Source: Melioribacteraceae bacterium
GTDB taxonomy: Bacteria; Bacteroidota; Ignavibacteria; Ignavibacteriales; Melioribacteraceae
Assembly: GCA_016342755.1 (NCBI GenBank)
Contig: JAEINS010000010.1
Location: 62,001 to 126,000 of the forward strand
DNA length: 64,000 nt
Direction: 5' to 3'
In this document: positions 24,501 through 32,411 of the stretch, one piece after another
Numbering within the stretch: the stretch's first letter is position 1
Layout of the letters: the number at the start of each line of letters is the position of its first letter
Made by a program: the position numbers and the translations under genes
Notes under the pieces: model-generated
What the model was told of the DNA's origin: nothing
Seen by the model: only the letters and a program-made list of their open reading frames with translations
Database searches by the model: none

Positions 24501-27247
24501 TTTTTGTCGGTTATTGAATGAGAATACGAAAAACTATCCAATAACAAATCATTATAATAAACTGAAACAGTTGTTCCATCATAGTCTAATGAAATAAAAA
24601 ACCATTTATCTCGAGGTAATTCAATACTAACATCTCTTATACCATATGTACTATTATTATTGTATATCCGGATTAATTTAGAATCTGTAGAATACATCAT
24701 TCCAAAATTAGGAATATATTCATCTTTCATAAAAAAGGCCTTCCAAGGGTTTCCTATGTCTGTATTTTCAAGTTTGAACCATCCAGAAATATTTAGTGAC
24801 TTTTCAAAATTTATTAAATTACCACAATCTATCCAATCATCAACACCATCAAAACTGTATGCACTATTCGCATTGCCAAATCTATCTGTTGTTAGAGTTG
24901 CACCGTTTACTGTTCCATTATTTCCATTGCCACTTTCGTCATTGGCATTGCCGTTAAATGAGTAGGAGGCTACTAATTCTTCAGCTTGAGTTCCATCCCA
25001 TCCACCTTCGTGGTAGAGGTCATTTATTTCTATTTCTGTAATGGCATAGTTGTAGATTTTTATGTCATCAATTAAACCTTTAAAGGAATCAAGCAATTGT
25101 GATCCATAAAAATATCCTCCAAATAATAAGTGGCCTGATGATGCTTTTATGTTATTATTGACTGAAAGAAGAGTATCTTTATTTAATAGGCCATTAACAA
25201 ATATTTTTAATCTTTTATTTTCTTGATCCGCGATGGCTACGATATGATTCCATTGATCTATATTACTTCCAACTCTGCCATAAGCATTACTTTGACTTGC
25301 CCAACTACCTTCATCGTTTAAATGAAATTTTATATTATCATCACTTGCGTCATAACCTAAACCAAAACCAGAGTAATCTGAACCTCCATCTTGTTTATCT
25401 ACAATCCAACCAAATTTGGGATCATCAGTTGATATTTTTGTCCAGACTGACAAGCTAAAAGACTTTTGTATAGGATTTGTGATTTCGGCTAAACCGCAAT
25501 CAATATTATCATCAACGCCATCAAAACTGTAAGCACTATTCGTATTTCCAAATCTATCAGTAGTTAATGTCGCACCGTTTACAGTTCCATTATTTCCGTT
25601 CCCACTTTCATCATTCGCGTTGCCGTTAAAAAGATATGAAGCAACTAGTTCTTCATTATTACTATTTTCTACAATAAATAAAGGACTATTACTCCACCCC
25701 CACCCATCAGTTAAAGTGTTTTGTGTATAAACAGCAGGTATTCCATAATAATTTCCTCCAACTGTTGGTGTAATTGAAAATTGATAATACTTTACATCTC
25801 CGGCAGAAATTACCTTCGCTAAGCGTTCATCATAATCATAAGAAGAATTTCTATCCATATCAATTATTATTCTTGATTCTACTGATATTTCAGAACTGGT
25901 AAAGTTTGTAACTTCTGTTTGAATTATTAATTGTGTATTTGGCTCAACTGTTTTTCCTGTTACATCATTTTCTGCACTTACACTTCCTTTAAAAACTTTT
26001 ACAATATTTGTGTTTGGCATATAACGAGTAAAGGAACTATTTGTAGTTTCGTTAGATACTATGTTAATTGCAGATTTAGAACCCCAAAGTTCTTCGCCAA
26101 AGATTGTACCTCCGTTGTGATACACAAAACACATATAATTCTGTCCAGCAACTAAATTCTCAAAGGTTACTGAACCATTGCTATTAGTTGACTTAGTCTC
26201 AATTAATTCATTACTATTGTTATATAATTTCACTTTCCCATTTGCACCAGGGTATGGAGTTGAAGTACCATTAGTATTGCTTACTGTTAGCACAAGTGTT
26301 CCACCATCAACAGTTGTAGTATTTAACGTAAAATAATCTGAGAAACTAGAAATATCTGTATTATCCAATGATGTAATTTTAATTCTGTAGTCACTACCTT
26401 CACTTAATGTAGTTGGAACATCCCAATTGTCACTACTTCCGCTATTGCTAATTGCTGATTTAACAGTATAAACTTGACTACCACCTTTGTATAATTCTAT
26501 TTTTACATTACCACCAAGGTTCCCAGTAACCCAGTTTATCGAAACATTTTGTTGACCTAATTGCCACACAGTATTACTATTAGGTAGCGTAACTTCTATT
26601 CCAGCCTGCTCAATAGTAAATCTGTCAGATTTATCTCTTTGAATACCATCTTGAATAACTTGGACATAATATCTCGAATCTGGGTCAAGGTCCCAAGGCA
26701 CATCCCAACTAGTATATGAACCATCGTTAGAAGTACTCGATTTTATTGTTTTAACTATTGTTGTAGTTTTTAATAGATATATTGTTACATAACCCCCTAA
26801 GTCACCATCCTCCCATTTTATAGAAACATTTTCTTGACCTAGTTTCCATGTAGTGCTAGAATTTGGTTTTGTTACTTCAATTAAATTTTCTACTCCATCA
26901 GAAATAGTAAAATAATCACTCATCCCTTTTCTGCCTGAAGTAAGATGAAATATTTTAACGCAATAATTATTTCCTGTTCCTATTGATGACCATTTGGGCA
27001 ACTGAAAATCATATCGACCATCATTATTCGTTTGTTCGTGAATTTCATAGACCATATCACTTCCGTGATATAATTCTAGCTTAACAAATTCACCTACATT
27101 ATCTGGATCATCCCACTTCACCGAGACTGTAGTTCCTCTTTCCCAATTTGTTTCGCTAACAGGTTCAGAAAATGTGAAGTAATATTGACCAAAACTTATG
27201 TTTACCAACAAAAAACTAAGAACTAATACATAAATAATCTTTTTCAT
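21512..27247 (-). CDS. giant multidomain T9SS-secreted surface protein
   Basis: A secreted 1911-residue protein. In order: signal peptide (1-20, ending SFGQ); three repeats of a KNH/Ser-Thr-rich anchor-like beta domain (about 24-310, each with WxxGxxxVxWxDGxLGGYV-type cores); a carboxypeptidase-regulatory-like domain (about 320-410); two LamG/concanavalin-like domains (about 535-760 and 770-995) joined by near-identical NGNANDESGNGNNGTVNGAT linkers; a glycine-rich, beta-predicted unknown region (about 1110-1600); and a T9SS type A tail with NYPNPFNPTT (about 1830-1911). Adhesion or glycan binding is likely. The gene lies between two cassette boundaries that carry matching 13-bp boxes, so it appears to be the cargo of a 6.1-kb cassette. 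Confidence 0.85.
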   Translation of the reverse strand: MKKIIYVLVLSFLLVNISFGQYYFTFSEPVSETNWERGTTVSVKWDDPDNVGEFVKLELYHGSDMVYEIHEQTNNDGRYDFQLPKWSSIGTGNNYCVKIFHLTSGRKGMSDYFTISDGVENLIEVTKPNSSTTWKLGQENVSIKWEDGDLGGYVTIYLLKTTTIVKTIKSSTSNDGSYTSWDVPWDLDPDSRYYVQVIQDGIQRDKSDRFTIEQAGIEVTLPNSNTVWQLGQQNVSINWVTGNLGGNVKIELYKGGSQVYTVKSAISNSGSSDNWDVPTTLSEGSDYRIKITSLDNTDISSFSDYFTLNTTTVDGGTLVLTVSNTNGTSTPYPGANGKVKLYNNSNELIETKSTNSNGSVTFENLVAGQNYMCFVYHNGGTIFGEELWGSKSAINIVSNETTNSSFTRYMPNTNIVKVFKGSVSAENDVTGKTVEPNTQLIIQTEVTNFTSSEISVESRIIIDMDRNSSYDYDERLAKVISAGDVKYYQFSITPTVGGNYYGIPAVYTQNTLTDGWGWSNSPLFIVENSNNEELVASYLFNGNANDESGNGNNGTVNGATLTTDRFGNTNSAYSFDGVDDNIDCGLAEITNPIQKSFSLSVWTKISTDDPKFGWIVDKQDGGSDYSGFGLGYDASDDNIKFHLNDEGSWASQSNAYGRVGSNIDQWNHIVAIADQENKRLKIFVNGLLNKDTLLSVNNNIKASSGHLLFGGYFYGSQLLDSFKGLIDDIKIYNYAITEIEINDLYHEGGWDGTQAEELVASYSFNGNANDESGNGNNGTVNGATLTTDRFGNANSAYSFDGVDDWIDCGNLINFEKSLNISGWFKLENTDIGNPWKAFFMKDEYIPNFGMMYSTDSKLIRIYNNNSTYGIRDVSIELPRDKWFFISLDYDGTTVSVYYNDLLLDSFSYSHSITDKNNLLIGVNGKRAYYWNGNIDDFRIFNESLLHEEILDLYHEGGWSNEEKELSITNLDVGPKSTNIEVPTNGEAYIYYTLTSNETPVNFDGSFSVVLKYNSTSTFNSEAKFIEEGTLRITVPADALGGEDNRQFTISNSIQIGSTSYKIQGTVPSFTATKKTTKFTHSWDLFAGGSAGVSGSVGSIGAGASVSAAKLSIKGEGGVGFKIAMDEEDNLTLDRRMEVGVGASVSVPNVNVVVGKVDISNPSLMIKTIVGQSYRFTDISGISEKRKKMAEAGFMLETMSLGSMGISPTFGIMISAVVKTLNTLGGVNTTFNEALVSNYWGLGAEGKADIGLKLKLGNTEMKAFELSGALTLNAKLTSQKREALASYRKYNNSTMNIGTNFEITQAINFNRSLLSFEFHDNTIPLFDVGVGGEVGLSAFFNNSGSLNKIEINLDGGGDAEIFGTASRSIYNSTVIEIPGEYSQLIKDSGKGLAGLYFTGIGIPLGTDMVKDAVASVKETYSSLSDNPIKITTSEKRGKGYKLDVGVSLDAAIGVGLGIELGVTGKYYDEIEFPKKFTEVYTGGKNYLIASSNYTPEMGESKFNDVVEELFSGTVPLVKEALSNLFNIFETTVASAEEFIIESVSNASDVIGNISGSLSRSGKWAISAFSPNTSMILQKRFETPTVKQMYYSTNVKKRRSNMKGNTILEDEETTLIIVSETMSVSFTPEGETEPIDSVGTAIDVKMVIDEAKLIENDFSVEDKERIKIYRYDYDLLSWVLEGGVLNNDTLKTTTPRLGSFALGIELTNVVDNTPPEIYEMGPQGGSTIEDYFEIYGKIKDDRYGSGINLAESYIILNGDTLDISYNPTDEKIFYNITSEDSLTNGSMMVAIVASDYDGNKTVEFFSFTLNITSIGDEKDIPNKFKLNQNYPNPFNPTTTISFELPKNTNVSVNIYDIRGSFVTSVYSGRMNAGNHEVVWNGKNSRGIKVSSGTYFYQLKTDDFNTVKKMQLLK

Positions 27248-27344
27248 TTCAACTCCATAATTATAGTTTAATCATTTTTTGAAGTGTATGCCCTTATAGC
27301 CCCACCTCATTTTTACTTTATTTGGTATTGCTTTAATTTTGCAT

Positions 27345-27357
27345 TGTAACCCTAACC
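27345..27357 (-). other. cassette boundary box (R'-type) upstream of the giant gene
   Basis: On the minus strand GGTTAGGGTTACA, the exact inverse of the 13 bases at 21447-21459 that open attC site A. It begins the unit that carries the 1911-residue gene, whose ATG follows after 98 bases. No clear attC arms were found to its right, so it may derive from an attI-like or decayed site. Confidence 0.55.
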
Positions 27358-27358
27358 T

Positions 27359-27401
27359 AATAATATACTGAATGGTTCTGCATAGTATTCCAGATATTAT
27401 T
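27359..27401. other. imperfect hairpin next to the cassette boundary
   Basis: AATAATATACTGAAT at the left pairs with ATTCCAGATATTATT at the right apart from one bulge and one mismatch. It has no T-run. It could be what remains of a recombination site or an RNA end structure. Confidence 0.3.
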
Positions 27402-27692
27402 CATTGGTTTTTTTATTTAGTTTGTTAAAAATTATTGCCAATGCTTTTGTTACCCATATTCTTTACGAAATTAATAAAATAAAACCTGTTAAAAAAGCTT
27501 TTTATTCATAAAGCATTAAGAGTGTCTTTCTGGCTCGGCTGCCTTCCATCTTTATCATGAGCTTTGTCTTTCAAGTATTAACACAAACTTAGACTTAGCT
27601 CTGTGTGGCATGGTGTTTTCCCGGTTCCGATACATTCCGCTTTGCGGAATTACTCAGCCTGACAAATTAATTACTGAAAAAATGTATGTAAA

Positions 27693-27889
27693 TTAGATTA
27701 CTTCAACAATACAAGCCCAATTCTTTTTAGAAACGCCTTTTATTTGTTTAACTGTACCATCTAAAGTTCATCTTTTCCAGGATTAAACCATTTTACATTA
27801 TAGGTTTTTTCCGGCAAATTGACTTTGTTGCTTCTTCCGTCCTTAAAATAAACAAAACTCACCGTCACGTTTAAGAATCCATATATTAG
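27693..27889 (-). pseudogene. remnant of a secreted glycoside hydrolase C-terminal domain
   Basis: On the minus strand the frame reads FVYFKDGRSNKVNLPEKTY then NVKWFNPGKDE, stops, and continues after a frameshift as LDGTVKQIKGVSKKNWACIV to a stop at 27693. The pattern of a Y-x-x-G strand, a W-(Y/F)-(N/D)-P turn and a W near the end resembles the collagen-binding-like C-terminal domain found after apiosidase-like (DUF4038) hydrolases. No upstream part of the gene is present. It fills part of the 700-bp gap between the cassette array and the B12 locus. Confidence 0.45.
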
Positions 27890-27927
27890 ATTATAACCGA
27901 AGTGTTTCTATCAAAAAAAAACAATTG

Positions 27928-27960
27928 TTGTATTTCTAGAGTTTAATTTTCTTATATTTG
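27928..27960 (+). promoter_or_regulatory. promoter of the B12 riboswitch/btu operon
   Basis: TATATTTG (27953-27960) fits the Bacteroidota -7 consensus, with TTG (27928-27930) 22 bases upstream as a -33 element. It lies about 25-40 bases before the riboswitch aptamer. Confidence 0.5.
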
Positions 27961-27984
27961 TAAAATAAAATTTGTTCTTAAAAA

Positions 27985-28195
27985 AATTAACCACTTACGG
28001 TGCCTAGAAATAGGATAATAGGGAAATTGGTGAAAGACCAATACTGCCCCGCAACTGTATGAAGCTACGAAAGTCGAGTTTATAAGCCACTGCCAATTTG
28101 GTGGGAAGGTACGACAATTAGGATTGATGCTTCGAGTCAGGAAACCTGCCGCTAAGTAACTACTGTTTGAAATCTTCGAGGGAAAAGATGTAGTA
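27985..28195 (+). promoter_or_regulatory. cobalamin riboswitch
   Basis: A coenzyme-B12-type aptamer. Landmarks in order: GGTGCC (27999-28004), GATAATAGGGAA, GGTGAAAGACCAAT, the B12 box core CTGCCCCGCAACTGT (about 28044-28058), GCCACTG (28086-28092), and AGTCAGGAAACCTGCC (28135-28150). Order and spacing match the family. It precedes btuB, a canonical target, and a terminator hairpin follows, so control is probably by transcription termination when B12 is plentiful. Confidence 0.95.
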
Positions 28196-28214
28196 TTGGT
28201 GTTTATATATTTTA

Positions 28215-28255
28215 AACCCAACTTTTCTTGATGATGGTTGGGTTTTTCTTTTTTA
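28215..28255 (+). terminator. riboswitch expression-platform terminator
   Basis: AACCCAAC and GTTGGGTT (28215-28222 and 28237-28244) form an 8-bp stem followed by TTTCTTTTTT. It lies between aptamer and btuB, the right place for a B12-dependent terminator. Confidence 0.85.
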
Positions 28256-28310
28256 AACCTGTCCATTATCACGCCTCTTATATTTCTATTTTTCACAAAA
28301 ACATTAAAAA

Positions 28311-30842
28311 ATGAATATTAAAAAAACTTACATAAAGTTTATTGATAAATCCGTTTGTCATTCCAAACCGGCATTGCAGACAGGCAGGCGAAGTAAACAC
28401 AAGATTTCCCAATTGCTTTGCTCCTATCGAAATGATAGTCTGAATTATTTTGATTCCGTTATCAGAAATTTGTCATCGCCAACATTTTTTTGTGAAGCGA
28501 TCACCACAATAAAATTACTTCTCCCGGTCATTCAGGAGCGAATTAACAGAACACATAATTCTGAGCTTGTAAAAGATGGGATGGTTCAGAGTATGTTCAG
28601 ACTTCCACAAACCCAGACTGACGGCAGCAATTCACTAATAAAAGTTGCTCTTATATTTTTATTATTCATAACAACAATGAATTTTGCCCAGTCAGAAAAA
28701 AAAATTGACGGCTATGTAACAGATTTCCAAACCGGACTTCCTCTTGTTGGCGCGAATATATTAATAGATGGAACCGGAATTGGTACATCAACCGATACAG
28801 AAGGATATTATCAGTTTAGTAATTTACTCGCGGGTAATTATTCACTTTTGGCAAGCTATATCGGTTATAACAAAAAATTTATTGATGATATAAACATAAC
28901 ACCCGGCTTTTTAACCCAAATAAATATTACGCTTAAACCGGAAACTTATAAGCTAAAACGGATTATTGTTTCATCAGAGGATATGCGGAAAACAACTTCC
29001 GGCAGTATCTCTGTTTTTAACCGGGAAGAAATTGAGAAAAAACAGAGTCAGACAATTGGAGAAATATTAGAAGAACTTCCCGGAATTGAGGTACAGTCAA
29101 CCGGAATAATAGGAAGTTCACAAAAAGTATCTATTCGCGGAAGTCAGTCAAACCAGGTTTTAATTCTGCTTGACGGTATTCCCTTAAACAACCAGAGCAG
29201 CGGCGATGCTGATCTTTCAACAATTCCGGTAAATATAATTGAGCGGATAGAAGTTCACGAAGGCGGAAGTTCTTCACGGTTTGGAAGCGGCGCAATAGGC
29301 GGAGCGCTTAATATAATTACACGAAATCAGTTTAGAAATGAAGTTAAGCTGAATTCCTCCATTGGTTCTTACGGATTAAAACAAATTGAGCCGGTAATTT
29401 CGGGAACATTCAAAAAACTGAATTACTTTTTATCCTATAATTATCTTGAAAGCGACGGCAACTTTGATTACAGATATTTAGATAATGCAGGAATAGAACA
29501 ATCGGCAATTCGGAAAAACAGCGCCTTCGAATCAAACAATGTTTTTGCAAAGCTAAATTATCAGTTTACAAAGAGTGTTTTAACTCTTAACTGGCAGAAC
29601 TTCAATAATAACCGTGGAATTCCGGGTAAGGTTTATGGCTTATCCCCTTTCGCAAATTCCGAAAACAAAAATAATATCTGGGGATTAAACTATTTTATTA
29701 ACTCAGATAAATTAAGCTTTACTGCTGATCTTAAGTATTCATCGGCTTCAACAGAAAACAGAAATTTATTTCCCGCTGATACTGAGCCAAAGTTCAAGAA
29801 GATTCCAAAATATCATTACAGATATGAAGTTGAAAATTTTATAATCAATTTAACTTCTATTTATAATGTTTCTGAGTGGCTTAACATTACAGCCGGATAT
29901 AGCTTAAAAAAACTGGATTATAAAGATAAAAACTTTTTACCGTCAATATATTCACAAACATCCGCGGCAAATGATATTTCACACGGAATTTACTTGCATC
30001 AGGAATGGAAAAAAGAATTTGACTGGCTGAACAGTAAAATAGTTTTTACTCCGGCTATACGATATGATAATCTAAAATTAGAAAGCAAAGACCTTTCCAG
30101 AACCGAATCAAAATGGAGCCCCGGAACAAGTTTGTATTTTTCAATAGGTGGAACTAATAACCTCTTTGTTAAAGCCAATTATTCTAAGTCTTTTAGAGTA
30201 CCCACATTTGCTGATCTGTTTTATCAGGATATTAGAGTCGAAGGAAAAACTGATCTTCTGCCGGAGTGCGGAACTAATAAAGATTTAAGCATTGGCGGAA
30301 AGTTAGATCTGTGGGGAACTTTTGATGCGAAGTTCACAATTTATGAAAACAAGATTAATGACCTGATAGTCTGGCGTTTAGGAAGTTTTGAAGTATTCAG
30401 ACCTTTTAACACAGACGCTGAATTAAGCGGGAATGAGTATTCGGTTGCTTATTCATTTCCAAATGATATTGTAAGTTTATCGTATTCACAATCGGATCTG
30501 GATCCGTTGAATAAAAATCCGGACAAAACCACATATAATAAAATCCTTCCGTATAAACCGTTAACATCAAAAAAAGCCGCGGTTAGTTTTAAATATAAAA
30601 ACATAACAGCTACTATAGCTTATAAACAAAGCGGCAAACGTTATGTAACCGAAGCAAACACTGTTGAAATGCCCTCTAATGAAGTTTGGAACTTCAATAC
30701 TTCATGGTTAAGTAATATTGATCCGGTTCAGATAAAATGGAAATTATCAGTTTTAAATATCACAAATCAGAAGTATGAAATAATAAAAAACTATCCGCTG
30801 CCGCTGCGTGAATGGAGATTTGGAATATCAATTACATATTAA
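28311..30842 (+). CDS. btuB: TonB-dependent vitamin B12 receptor BtuB
   Basis: An outer-membrane TonB-dependent receptor for cobalamins, under a B12 riboswitch and upstream of btuFDC. After the signal peptide come a carboxypeptidase-regulatory-like domain (VTDFQTGLPLVGANILIDG), the plug (IGEILEELPGIEVQ, VLILLDGIPLNNQ, RIEVHEGGSSSRFGSGAIGG) and a 22-strand-type barrel ending in an aromatic residue followed by ITY. The frame opens at 28311, but the hydrophobic signal sequence SLIKVALIFLLFITTMNFAQ starts only near residue 107. The first 90 residues look like translated repeat DNA, so the working start is probably the ATG at 28581 or 28593. Confidence 0.9.
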   Translation: MNIKKTYIKFIDKSVCHSKPALQTGRRSKHKISQLLCSYRNDSLNYFDSVIRNLSSPTFFCEAITTIKLLLPVIQERINRTHNSELVKDGMVQSMFRLPQTQTDGSNSLIKVALIFLLFITTMNFAQSEKKIDGYVTDFQTGLPLVGANILIDGTGIGTSTDTEGYYQFSNLLAGNYSLLASYIGYNKKFIDDINITPGFLTQINITLKPETYKLKRIIVSSEDMRKTTSGSISVFNREEIEKKQSQTIGEILEELPGIEVQSTGIIGSSQKVSIRGSQSNQVLILLDGIPLNNQSSGDADLSTIPVNIIERIEVHEGGSSSRFGSGAIGGALNIITRNQFRNEVKLNSSIGSYGLKQIEPVISGTFKKLNYFLSYNYLESDGNFDYRYLDNAGIEQSAIRKNSAFESNNVFAKLNYQFTKSVLTLNWQNFNNNRGIPGKVYGLSPFANSENKNNIWGLNYFINSDKLSFTADLKYSSASTENRNLFPADTEPKFKKIPKYHYRYEVENFIINLTSIYNVSEWLNITAGYSLKKLDYKDKNFLPSIYSQTSAANDISHGIYLHQEWKKEFDWLNSKIVFTPAIRYDNLKLESKDLSRTESKWSPGTSLYFSIGGTNNLFVKANYSKSFRVPTFADLFYQDIRVEGKTDLLPECGTNKDLSIGGKLDLWGTFDAKFTIYENKINDLIVWRLGSFEVFRPFNTDAELSGNEYSVAYSFPNDIVSLSYSQSDLDPLNKNPDKTTYNKILPYKPLTSKKAAVSFKYKNITATIAYKQSGKRYVTEANTVEMPSNEVWNFNTSWLSNIDPVQIKWKLSVLNITNQKYEIIKNYPLPLREWRFGISITY

Positions 30843-30862
30843 TTAAAATAAAAGGATTTATC

Positions 30863-32218
30863 ATGAAGCTAAAAAAACTGTTTTCAATTATTACTCTGCT
30901 CACATTTTTAGTTATATCTGTAAATGTATTTGCCCAGACTAAGGGAGTTTTATATTCATTAAACGCTTCCGCGCAAACAGTCTCTAAATTAGACATTGAA
31001 ACAAATACAATCACACAAAATATTTTAACAACAGGAACAGTTCCCAATAGAATTTATACTTTTGAAGGAATCTTATATATCGTTAACTCAAGTCCGGAAA
31101 ACGTTATGGTTATTGATCCGGGTAACGACACGGAAATTAAAACTACTATTCCGCTTGCTGAAGGAAGCAATCCTTGGGCAATAGCCTTTGCGGGCAGTGA
31201 TAAAGCTTATGTAACAAACTATGGCTCTGATCAGGTTTCTGTAATTGATCTTTTAAGCGGAACGGTTACAAAAAACATTAGCGTTGGTAAATCGCCGGAA
31301 GGTGCTATGGTTATTGATGATAAACTTTATATAACTAATACAGGGTATGCCGGCTGGGGAGTTCCTTACGAACAATCATCAGTTTCAGTAATTGATATAA
31401 ACACAGATGAAGTTGTTAATACTATTAATGTTCCTGTTAATGCCCAGGATTTAGCATTAGCTCCAAACGGGACTTTACATATTGTTTGTACCGGCGATTA
31501 TGCCGATGCATTTGGAGCTGTTGCTGTTATTGATATAGCTGCTGATTCTCCGTCTGTAACAGATACAATCAATGTTGGCGGTTCTCCTGGTGATATAGAG
31601 ATTTCAACTGACGGATTTGGATATTTATCGGCATGGGGTGATGCAACAAACGGATATCTTTACAAATATGATGCAAACACAAATACAGGAATTAATACTT
31701 CTGATAATCCGATTTTAGTTGGTCCAAATTTATCGGGACTTACTTATAGCGCAGAAGAAAACTCTCTTTGGATTCCTTACATGACCGGTTGGGGCGGTGA
31801 CGGATTCGCTCAAAAATTTAGCGTTGAAACAAATTCAGTTGTTTGGACTTCGGATGTAATAGGCAATGGCACAAGTGATTTTGCGTTGTTAGGTGAAGAA
31901 TACACAGATATAGAACTGGTAAATTCTGATATAGTTCCTGGTAACTTTTCACTTTCGCAGAATTATCCAAATCCATTTAATCCGGCAACAACAATTGAGT
32001 TTACAATTCCTGCTGTTGAAACACCGGGTGCTGCCTTAGTGAAATTAATTATTTATGATGTGCTCGGAAACGAAATAACTCAATTGGTTAATGAAGTAAA
32101 ATCGTCTGGAAGTTATAAGGTTAGTTTTAACGCGGAGAATCTGGCTAGTGGTTTATATTTTTATAGTTTAAATACAGATAGTTTTTCCGCGACTAAAAAG
32201 ATGATGCTGGTAAAATAG
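30863..32218 (+). CDS. BtuG-like YncE beta-propeller with T9SS tail
   Basis: A secreted beta-propeller of 451 residues. Signal peptide MKLKKLFSIITLLTFLVISV ends NVFAQ with no lipobox. YVTN/YncE-type repeats follow (VLYSLNASAQTVSKLDIETN, KAYVTNYGSDQVSVIDLLSG, SSVSVIDINTDEVVNTI), then a T9SS tail (NYPNPFNPATTIEFTIP to KKMMLVK). It lies between btuB and btuF in a riboswitch-controlled operon. In Bacteroides, BtuG is a surface beta-propeller next to BtuB that captures B12 with very high affinity. By position and fold this is a candidate counterpart, held at the surface by T9SS instead of a lipid. The start at 30863 has AAAGGA upstream. Confidence 0.8.
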   Translation: MKLKKLFSIITLLTFLVISVNVFAQTKGVLYSLNASAQTVSKLDIETNTITQNILTTGTVPNRIYTFEGILYIVNSSPENVMVIDPGNDTEIKTTIPLAEGSNPWAIAFAGSDKAYVTNYGSDQVSVIDLLSGTVTKNISVGKSPEGAMVIDDKLYITNTGYAGWGVPYEQSSVSVIDINTDEVVNTINVPVNAQDLALAPNGTLHIVCTGDYADAFGAVAVIDIAADSPSVTDTINVGGSPGDIEISTDGFGYLSAWGDATNGYLYKYDANTNTGINTSDNPILVGPNLSGLTYSAEENSLWIPYMTGWGGDGFAQKFSVETNSVVWTSDVIGNGTSDFALLGEEYTDIELVNSDIVPGNFSLSQNYPNPFNPATTIEFTIPAVETPGAALVKLIIYDVLGNEITQLVNEVKSSGSYKVSFNAENLASGLYFYSLNTDSFSATKKMMLVK

Positions 32219-32411
32219 ACGTTAATAAATAGTTCGTGGTTATAAAAAAACATAATATTCTTCTGACAAAGAATCGGTCATTGAAACTATTTTTTTTTGA
32301 ATAATGTAGATGACCGGATTATTCTCGATTGTCGTTGCTGTTTATTCTTTTGCCAAAGAAGCAAAGAAAACCAGTCGGACAATAATATCAGTAAATTAAA
32401 ATTTTAAGGAT

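Larger units (their letters stand above)
15796..27355 (-). mobile_element. integron-type cassette array without a visible integrase (CALIN-like)
   Basis: Six consecutive units, nearly all with their main gene on the minus strand, separated by sites that read TAACG...GGTTA on the plus strand. Each main gene starts 18-109 bases after a CGTTA or GGTTA crossover. For three adjacent units the sequence just after the crossover is repeated, inverted, at the start of the same unit's own downstream site: 13 bp (27345-27357 with 21447-21459), 12 bp (21267-21278 with 20676-20687) and 11 bp (20455-20465 with 19147-19157). This is how R' and R'' boxes of one integron cassette relate. Unit sizes are about 6078, 813, 1607, 1001, 955 and about 1.1 kb. 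No integrase gene is in the window, and the outer edges are uncertain. Confidence 0.72.

Noticed and set aside
27358-27460. An attC or attI site to the right of the first boundary box
   Set aside because: There is a hairpin at 27359-27401, but no GGTTA partner box and no arms with extrahelical bases could be set out, so no site is claimed.
27952-28296. A 114-residue minus-strand reading frame
   Set aside because: It lies across the cobalamin riboswitch and its terminator, whose landmarks are all in place on the plus strand. It is a shadow frame.
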